From Cerasicoccus frondis (GTDB taxonomy: Bacteria > Verrucomicrobiota > Verrucomicrobiia > Opitutales > Cerasicoccaceae), in NCBI GenBank assembly GCA_031296915.1, contig JAVDPC010000007.1, forward strand, positions 62,001-126,000: DNA of 64,000 nucleotides, written 5' to 3'. Of the stretch, positions 58,128-64,000 are shown one piece after another (positions within the stretch are counted from its first letter, which is position 1; each line of letters begins with the position of its first letter). The notes under the pieces were generated by a model that saw only the letters and a list, made by a program, of their open reading frames with translations, did no database searches and was not told the origin of the DNA. Made by a program: the position numbers and the translations under genes.

Positions 58128-58571
58128 ATGAAAATCACGCTCCGTCAGGCAAAGCCGAGTGACGTGGACTGGCTTGAGCCGTTCTACGAATCTCTGATGC
58201 GCCCTTATGTTGAACTCACTCACCAATGGGATGATTCCGTTTTTCGGGCTAGGTTTCAGCCAGAATACACATCGATTATCCAACTGCGCGGCAAGGACAT
58301 CGGCATGTTTAAAGTCGAGCCGTGTGAGGAATATTTATTTTTGGGCGACATTCAAATCGACTCGGAGCACCAGGGGCAGGGTATTGGCTCGGCGCTGATA
58401 GCAGACTTGTGCGACGCCGCCCAGCAAGCCAATCTGCCGATCCGCTTAAGGGTTATGAATGGCAACCCTGCGAGGCAATTTTATGAGCGCCGCGGTTTCC
58501 GCAAAATTTCTGATCTCGAAAACTGCGTTGAAATGGAATGGCGCGCGCCTAGCCGACCACGCAAAAAATAA
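58128..58571 (+). CDS. GNAT-family N-acetyltransferase
   Basis: The 147-residue protein has the GNAT acetyl-CoA loop EHQGQGIGSALI (Q/RxxGxG/A) and the late VMNGNPARQFYERRGF. The acceptor is unknown. It ends five bases before tatC and is likely co-transcribed with it. Confidence 0.9.
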   Translation: MKITLRQAKPSDVDWLEPFYESLMRPYVELTHQWDDSVFRARFQPEYTSIIQLRGKDIGMFKVEPCEEYLFLGDIQIDSEHQGQGIGSALIADLCDAAQQANLPIRLRVMNGNPARQFYERRGFRKISDLENCVEMEWRAPSRPRKK

Positions 58572-58576
58572 TTGAT

Positions 58577-59401
58577 ATGAGCGACGACCTCATTTCACCC
58601 GAAGACGATGCAGCCCCTGCCGAAGAGACGGGGATCATGGGTTTTTGGGATCACGTTGAGGAGTTGCGCTGGGTGTTGATTAAAAGCCTGGGGGTGTTGA
58701 TGGCGGCCTGCGCTCTGGTATTGGTTTTTGGCGTCAAGTTTGCCGATGTGCTGCAATGGCCGCTTCTGCAGGCCTTTGATATGTTGGGCGAGCCAGACCG
58801 CGTGCCAGAGCTGCGCACGGATGGCCCCATGAATGTTTTCACCTTCATTCTGCAATTGGCGTTTTTCGGCGGGACGGCGCTTTCGCTGCCATTTGTTTTA
58901 TACTTTGCCGTGGGCTTCATTGCCCCAGGGTTAACGGATAAGGAGCGGGGCGTGCTCAAGCCGGTGTGCCTGGCGATACTGTTGTTGTTTATCTCCGGCT
59001 GCGCTCTGGGTTTCTTCCTGCTGTTGCCGTTTTATTTGTTTGTGTCCTTGAGCTTTGAGCAGGCTTTCAACTTTGCCTCGTTGTGGACGCCGGTGAAGTA
59101 TTACGGCTTGGTGGTGTGGACGACGCTTGGCCTGGGCGCGCTGTTTCAATCGCCGTTGGTGATCATCTTGCTCATCTACCTGGATATCGTGTCCGTCGAA
59201 CGACTGCGGGCGGGACGTCGTTACGCGATGTTCATCATTGTGGTCATCTCGGCGTTGATTACCCCGGGGGGGGATCCGCTAACGCTGTTGGTGACCGCCC
59301 TGCCGTTGTGGGGACTTTACGAAGGATCGCTGCTCGTCGGCGCCCGTCTGCGCCAACGCAAGGTCATCGAGGAGGAAGAGGCCAACGAAGAGTGGCGGTA
59401 A
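58577..59401 (+). CDS. tatC: Sec-independent translocase TatC
   Basis: The 274-residue protein has six hydrophobic helices. It carries the TatC first-loop HVEELRW, the PLLQAF and F-x-ILQLAFFGGTALSLPFVLY helix, APGLTDKERGVLKP, and ITPGGDPLTLLVTALPLWGLYE. It recognises twin-arginine signal peptides with TatA/B. No tatA or tatB is adjacent in the window. A G8 run occurs in the ITPGGDP codons. Confidence 0.95.
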   Translation: MSDDLISPEDDAAPAEETGIMGFWDHVEELRWVLIKSLGVLMAACALVLVFGVKFADVLQWPLLQAFDMLGEPDRVPELRTDGPMNVFTFILQLAFFGGTALSLPFVLYFAVGFIAPGLTDKERGVLKPVCLAILLLFISGCALGFFLLLPFYLFVSLSFEQAFNFASLWTPVKYYGLVVWTTLGLGALFQSPLVIILLIYLDIVSVERLRAGRRYAMFIIVVISALITPGGDPLTLLVTALPLWGLYEGSLLVGARLRQRKVIEEEEANEEWR

Positions 59402-59454
59402 AGCGGGTCCGCTCGGTCCGAACCGGTCATCCAATAATAAAGCGAAAAGGCTGC

Positions 59455-61056
59455 TTAGGGGTGGGACTGCTTAGGAAGTTTGATTACCTGCGCGTCTTCG
59501 ACATTGCCATAAATCACGTATTTATCGTCGGGTGAATAGGACCATTGCGGCAGGTTGGCGGCATTGCACTCTTCGGCTGTGGCTGGCACGTAGTATGGAT
59601 CTGAGTAGGTGCTATCGAGAAAGATAATGGCTTCTGAATTGCGCACTTCGTCGAAAATTCTCTGCATGGACTCGTCGTAGTAGGGGTTGGTTTTACCCGT
59701 TGTGTAAATCACGCTTCCAGGTAGGTGTTTGGACTGAAGGCCAAGTCCGAAAAATAGCAGTTCAGTGCGATTGGTGTAGATGGTGCGTCCATCATCCCGG
59801 CTTGCCAACATACGCTTTTCAATCTCCTCGTTATCTAGAGAAACTTTGATAATTCCCATCCCGTCCTGCCAGCGATCCATGTAGAATGGCATGGCGTTGG
59901 TGACGAAGCGTCCCCCGAATATCAGAAAGACGAGCGCCAGGGCGATGCGGCCTTTTCGTTTATCCAGCGGAAGGAGTTTCGCGACGTAGAAAACCATCAG
60001 GAAGACCGTTGCCCAAATAACTGGGCTGAGGATGCGGTAGCTCAGCAGGGTCGCGTGATCCAGAAACGTAAGTGAGAAGGCAATAAAAGCCATGTAGGCC
60101 AAACTTAGCCCGGAGACATAGGCAGGTATGAAATGCTGGAAGCGCGCTGCTCGGGCTTGCTCTCCATCGGCGCCTTTGGTCTTAAAGATCCTGTAGACCT
60201 CCCAGCAGAAAACGGCCAGTAGCGTCAGGATAACCAGAACGCCCAAAATTTGGCTGCCCGTGTAGATGGTGGAGCCGAGGGTGCGGAAGGCGCTTTGCAG
60301 CTTTTCGGTGGGTATCGGGTGCCAGGAAATCGAACGGGCCCCGCCGGATTGACCGAGTATTCGCCAGCCAGCAAACCAGGCAAACAGCGGCGCATACGAC
60401 ACCGCCCCCAGCAGGGCGCAGTTAAACAGCCGCTTGATGATTTTTTCCCGGTCGGGGTAAAACAATATGAAGGGGACCGAGGCCACCGCAAAGATAACTG
60501 CCGCATAGCGCGTAATGCTCGCGAGCCCGAAAAAGACGCCACAGAGGATGAGCAAGCTCAGTCTTGGTTTTTGTCGCCATGCAGCAAAGCAAAGGCCGCC
60601 TGCCAGGATAAACACCAAGCACGTTGTCTCACTCATGGCCAGGGCGCCAAAGGTGATAAACACAAACTGAGCCAGCATGCCTAAAATGCCGAGCGCGATA
60701 AGCCCGGCAGACTGATAGGCTCTGCTCATTGCGCAAAAGGTCAATGCGCCCACCAAACCAAAGGTCAAAGCGGCGACGATTCGTGGGGCGACTTTGAGGG
60801 TGTCTGTTTGGAGCGCATAAGCGGTCGATGCAATCAGCGCGGGATACAGGGGGGGGTAGTGCGTGGAGTATTGGCCCGTCAGGTCTTTATAGGCGAGCTC
60901 ATCCTTGATGTTGCCAGCGAGGGAGAGATAGCTCTTGGAGTCGGGGTAGTAGCCTATTCCGCTCGGAGCCGTCATGGCCCAAATCAGGGCCGCTGAGGCA
61001 AGGCCAACGACGAGCAGGGCCCATATACTTGAATGTATCGGTTTTGAGGTCATCAT
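59455..61056 (-). CDS. Multi-pass membrane glycosyltransferase (GT39/ArnT-like)
   Basis: The ~533-residue protein has ~10 hydrophobic helices and the GT-C start pattern: a luminal loop with YYPDSKSYLSLAGNI and YSTHYPPLYPALIAS (acidic and Tyr/Pro residues after helix 1). It likely uses a polyprenyl-phosphate sugar to modify an envelope component. ATG 61056 (or 61053) is preferred; upstream sequence does not look like part of the protein. A G8 run lies in the YPPLYP codons. Confidence 0.8.
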   Translation of the reverse strand: MMTSKPIHSSIWALLVVGLASAALIWAMTAPSGIGYYPDSKSYLSLAGNIKDELAYKDLTGQYSTHYPPLYPALIASTAYALQTDTLKVAPRIVAALTFGLVGALTFCAMSRAYQSAGLIALGILGMLAQFVFITFGALAMSETTCLVFILAGGLCFAAWRQKPRLSLLILCGVFFGLASITRYAAVIFAVASVPFILFYPDREKIIKRLFNCALLGAVSYAPLFAWFAGWRILGQSGGARSISWHPIPTEKLQSAFRTLGSTIYTGSQILGVLVILTLLAVFCWEVYRIFKTKGADGEQARAARFQHFIPAYVSGLSLAYMAFIAFSLTFLDHATLLSYRILSPVIWATVFLMVFYVAKLLPLDKRKGRIALALVFLIFGGRFVTNAMPFYMDRWQDGMGIIKVSLDNEEIEKRMLASRDDGRTIYTNRTELLFFGLGLQSKHLPGSVIYTTGKTNPYYDESMQRIFDEVRNSEAIIFLDSTYSDPYYVPATAEECNAANLPQWSYSPDDKYVIYGNVEDAQVIKLPKQSHP

Positions 61057-61301
61057 TTGCAGTGGGGCATTTTCTCCGCCCAGAGTAGTCTTTTCATCGC
61101 CTAGTCTCGATACTCGGAAACATGGCTGTGGAGACATCCAAAGCAAACCTATTTACCGGCGCATCGGGCCCAGGCTGGCTGCATGGCCAGGTGGAAATGA
61201 ACTGGCAATGAAGTCACCTGGTAACTATCGAAGAATGATGCGCCCCAGTCGTGTTTCAGTTTTGTGCGCCGCGGATGCGTTCTCCACGAGTTCTCTCAGT
61301 T

Positions 61302-62198
61302 ATGGGTAAAGCGGTCCGGCAGACATCCTCTGGCGCTCGCATGCGGGATTGGACCAAGCTTAGCACCGAGCTCATTTGGGCGTATGAAGGCGTGCTCAAG
61401 TCCAGTTATGTTAAGCTGCCCCGTGACATCGAGCCCGGCACGCCCATTTACTTCATTGAGAAAGGTTCGCTTACCCTCGAAACAGAGAGCGGCGAACTCA
61501 AAATCCCGGAGGGGCATTGGGTGATCATTACCCAGAAGCTGAAGCGGCGGGATTTTTCTCTGGGGGCCAAAATCATTTCGATCCGCTTTCACTTGGTCCG
61601 ACCCGATGGGCGCTCTTTCTTTGACGAAGGGTTCCCGCAAACTTTTGCCCATGAGGCGAACCCTGAACTCTACGAGCGCACGCGGCCTTTGCTGGAGATC
61701 ATTCACGCTTCGATCCCAGAAGCCTACACCGACTTGTGGAGCCAATGGAGTGACCTCGATAGCTACTTGATGATTCAAGAGGCGTTCTATGCCTGGCTGC
61801 GTTGCCTGATCCGGATATGCCAGAGTTTGGATCGGGCGCTGAACCCATACGAGGGGTTGGATGATCGCATGCAAATGGCTTTGGCGCATTTGGATGAATT
61901 GCCTCTCGATGCGGAATTGACGGAGGCAAGCCTCGCACGGCGAGTGGGATTGAGCGTGAGCCAGCTTAACCGCTTATTCAATGCGCAGCTTGGCGAATCA
62001 CCAAAGCAATACTGGGACGGCCGCCGCTTTAACGCCGCCATTACACAGTTGTCCAGTTCGGCAACGCCCATCAAGCAGCTTGCGCAGGAGCTCGGGTTTC
62101 GCTCGCAGAATTATTTTGCGCGTTGGTTTCGCAAGCGCGCGGGATTAACTCCCAGCGAATACCGCGCGAAGTATTCGTCGCCTTGGCAGCGGTACTGA
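61302..62198 (+). CDS. AraC-family transcriptional regulator (sulfatase-linked?)
   Basis: The C-terminal part has two HTH units (LARRVGLSVSQLNRLFNAQ and IKQLAQELGFRSQNYFARWF). The N-terminal sensing part includes PEGHWVIITQKLKRRDF. ATG 61302 is preferred; GTG 61251 and ATG 61341 are alternatives. It is divergent from the GT39-like gene and lies upstream of a sulfatase, so it may control polysaccharide breakdown; that link is only positional. Confidence 0.85.
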   Translation: MGKAVRQTSSGARMRDWTKLSTELIWAYEGVLKSSYVKLPRDIEPGTPIYFIEKGSLTLETESGELKIPEGHWVIITQKLKRRDFSLGAKIISIRFHLVRPDGRSFFDEGFPQTFAHEANPELYERTRPLLEIIHASIPEAYTDLWSQWSDLDSYLMIQEAFYAWLRCLIRICQSLDRALNPYEGLDDRMQMALAHLDELPLDAELTEASLARRVGLSVSQLNRLFNAQLGESPKQYWDGRRFNAAITQLSSSATPIKQLAQELGFRSQNYFARWFRKRAGLTPSEYRAKYSSPWQRY

Positions 62199-62678
62199 CC
62201 GCTCTGAAAGGGCGTCCCCAAAAATCGGATGATCCGCAGGGGAGGGGGGGGGGTAAACCTGCCTAAAGTTGATATCAAAGAACACTGCCGTAACCGCCCG
62301 CTCGCCGGGACGAGGCGCAGGTGGGGCGCAGGCGGCTCAGGGGCCGCCGGCCGGAGCGACGGGTAGCTCCGTCACTCGCACGTCGACACTGCGTTGGCCA
62401 GGCTGGCATAGGGCGTCGTGCGTGGCGCATTTCCAGAGAGCGTTTGGGCGTCGTCTGACTGGTTGTTTACACCAAGCCAATCAGCGAATGGGCCCCGCTC
62501 CCCGGCGCGACCACACACGCGGCCCGAATGGCCCCGCATGGCGTCGACTGGGATACCTCAGCCAACGCGCCGTTGGATCCTGAGTTTGCCGCAATGCGGC
62601 AAAGGCGAAATTGATGGGAGTGTGGTGCATGGTAAAGTCAGTTTGAAAGTGTCTAGATGGATAGGTTGGGGGGGGGGA

Positions 62679-62750
62679 GTTAGTAATGTGGGGAAGGTGG
62701 GTAGTGTGGGGAAGGTGAGTAATGTGGGTAGTGTGGGTAATGTTGGGGAG
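62679..62750 (+). repeat. 9-bp minisatellite, eight units
   Basis: Eight consecutive 9-mers of type GTGGGKARN (e.g. GTGGGGAAG, GTGGGTAGT, GTGAGTAAT), total 72 bases exactly. It is preceded by a G10 run. Confidence 0.85.
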
Positions 62751-62767
62751 TGGCTGCGCTGACGTAG

Positions 62768-62879
62768 CACAGGCGTCTCGCCTGTGTCCCGATTCCCAAC
62801 TGACTGAATACACAGGCGGGGCGCCTATCTTACGGTCATGTGCATGTGGGGTAGAGCACAGGCGGGACGCCTATGCTAC
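62768..62879. repeat. Three CAGGCG palindromic repeats
   Basis: CACAGGCGTCTCGCCTGTG at 62768-62786, a shorter AGGCGGGGCGCCT-type copy at ~62813-62826, and the GTAGAGCACAGGCG / CGCCTATGCTAC hairpin at 62851-62879. Each folds on its own. I recall similar GTAGCA..AGGCG palindromes as common dispersed repeats in Verrucomicrobiota, but this is from memory only. Confidence 0.65.
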
Positions 62880-63146
62880 GAGGATGAGCAACGCCTGATG
62901 GGGTGATCAATAACACACTAAACATTAAAGCCGCCGCGCCAAACAAAAAGTGAACGTGCGAGCATTTTATTAGTGAGTGTCTCTTACTAATAATCCGCCT
63001 TGGGAACCAACGACTTACACACGCGAAGTGGACGTTTGAGAGGAGATTATGTATCCATTTTTGCGCAAATAGTGCTAGCTGATGGTCTTGTTTGTTCATT
63101 TGCCAGTGGCAGAATGGGATGCGTTTAACCTTAACCTCTCCGGATT

Positions 63147-64000
63147 ATGACGAGTTCAAAGAAACCCCAGTTTGCACGGTTGGCGATGACCAGTGAGGAT
63201 CGTGCAACCAAGACATTCGTGGAAAGCGCAAAGACTGGCTGGTGGGTTGCGCCCTGCCGACTCATCGGCTGTCTCTTGTTGAGTTTGCTGATGACGGCAA
63301 CCGCCACGCATGCGGATCGCGTTGAACGACCGAACATCCTGATCATTCTCGCGGATGACCTCGGCTACGAGACCCTCGGGTGTTACGGCGGTTTGGATTA
63401 CGAGACGCCCGAACTGGATCGAATGGCTGACGAGGGGCTGCGGTTTTCGCGCGCCTACGTCCAGCCAGCCTGCACGCCGACGCGAGTGAGCCTGCACACC
63501 GGCTTGTATGCGGCCGACCACGGGCATACGGCGGTCTTATCCGTTCACACGGGGACTTCGGATAAAGTTGATTTCGACGCGATGCCCACCTTTGCGCAGC
63601 TCTTTCAGGCCGATGGATACCAGACTTCCACTACGGGTAAATGGCAGCTTGCGACCTTGACCGAGCACCCGGACCACATTGCCAATGCCGGGTTCGACTC
63701 GTGGTGCGTCTGGCAAATCTGGGACGGCGCCGCCAAAACCGAGCGCTATTGGGGGCCTTATTTGAACCGGGATGGCGTGGTGATGACCGGCCTGGAAGAC
63801 CGCTTCGGTCCTGATGTTTTGAAGGACTATGTGAAGGAGCGCATGGCGACGGCGACGGCGGCTGAGGAGCCGTTTTTAATCATCCACAATGAAATGCTCC
63901 CGCATACGCCGCTCACTCCAACGCCCGATCACCGCAAGGCGTCGCTGGGCAACATGATTCACTACATGGACAAGTTGGTGGGCGAACTGCTCGATGAAGT
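63147..64000 (+). CDS. Sulfatase (3' truncated by window edge)
   Basis: The frame starts at ATG 63147 and is still open at base 64000. An N-terminal signal peptide is visible (LIGCLLLSLLMTATATHA), then RPNILIILADDLGYETLGCYGG with the metal-binding Asp pair, and CTPTR at residues 109-113, whose Cys is oxidised to formylglycine. TGKWQLA gives the Lys-like block. It is a secreted or periplasmic arylsulfatase-type enzyme that removes sulfate from polysaccharides. The target is unknown. Confidence 0.93.
   Translation, partial: MTSSKKPQFARLAMTSEDRATKTFVESAKTGWWVAPCRLIGCLLLSLLMTATATHADRVERPNILIILADDLGYETLGCYGGLDYETPELDRMADEGLRFSRAYVQPACTPTRVSLHTGLYAADHGHTAVLSVHTGTSDKVDFDAMPTFAQLFQADGYQTSTTGKWQLATLTEHPDHIANAGFDSWCVWQIWDGAAKTERYWGPYLNRDGVVMTGLEDRFGPDVLKDYVKERMATATAAEEPFLIIHNEMLPHTPLTPTPDHRKASLGNMIHYMDKLVGELLDE

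Larger units (their letters stand above)
62199..63146. other. Repeat-rich spacer without a gene
   Basis: 948 bases with no credible gene. It contains two G10 runs (~62244 and ~62668), a GCCGCAATGCGGC palindrome (~62590), an eight-unit 9-bp minisatellite (62679-62750) and three CAGGCG palindromes (62768-62879). Open frames here are made by the repeats. Confidence 0.65.

Noticed and set aside
62418..62762. A 114-codon frame with SVGKVSNVGSVGNV repeats
   Set aside because: It is created by the 9-bp minisatellite; no start context or family is seen.

Overview
The window looks like chromosome from a marine-type Verrucomicrobiota bacterium, most plausibly an Opitutae/Puniceicoccales relative. This is inferred from gene content and gene style, not from a marker gene. 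It has GC-rich coding DNA, AraC-regulated glycoside hydrolase loci, a sulfatase, a diheme (type B) succinate dehydrogenase/fumarate reductase, a menaquinone gene, and a full methylmalonyl-CoA route. No rRNA, tRNA, CRISPR array, phage or complete insertion sequence was seen.

Layout. 1-1836 is the 3' part of a hybrid histidine kinase. 1997-6383 (minus) holds a small exported protein, a very unusual three-part membrane protein (alpha/beta hydrolase + DedA + ATP-grasp), and a coupled NRDE/DinB pair. 6538-9926 holds a GDSL esterase, a small membrane protein, gcvH, menB and a 2-hydroxyacid dehydrogenase. 10008-22119 is a carbohydrate region: a secreted clan GH-A-like glycosidase with a divergent AraC regulator, a GH2 beta-mannosidase, and an AraC-flanked amino-sugar operon (NagB-PIG-L fusion, ROK kinase, PIG-L deacetylase).

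22252-34411 is the metabolic core. Two divergent operons encode epimerase, Na+-pumping methylmalonyl-CoA decarboxylase (alpha, delta, biotin carrier, beta) and a CoA-transferase on the minus strand, and methylmalonyl-CoA mutase small and large subunits, an unknown protein and MeaB on the plus strand. With sdhCAB/frd (40465-44526), menB and pyruvate phosphate dikinase (55168-57930) this fits a succinate-propionate fermentation, or the reverse propionate assimilation.

34420-40034 holds an HD hydrolase, a zinc-ribbon protein lying between duplicated leader sequences, a DUF4190-like/hydrolase protein, an OppA-type lipoprotein and an Mrr endonuclease followed by a degenerate repeat tract. 40465-44526 is the sdh/frd operon, split by a four-helix-bundle gene inside 31-nt inverted repeats. 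44821-51666 carries two GT4 glycosyltransferases, rodA, rng and an exported protein. 51888-62198 carries a GH57 enzyme, an exported protein of unknown function, ppdK, a GNAT enzyme, tatC, a GT39-like membrane protein and a third AraC regulator. 62199-63146 is a gene-free repeat-rich spacer, and a sulfatase runs off the end.

The most unusual items are the hydrolase-DedA-ATP-grasp fusion, an OadB-type sodium pump subunit with a lipoyl-like domain inserted in it, the inverted-repeat S23 cassette splitting sdhA from sdhB, the duplicated leader at 35 kb, and three families of small dispersed palindromes.
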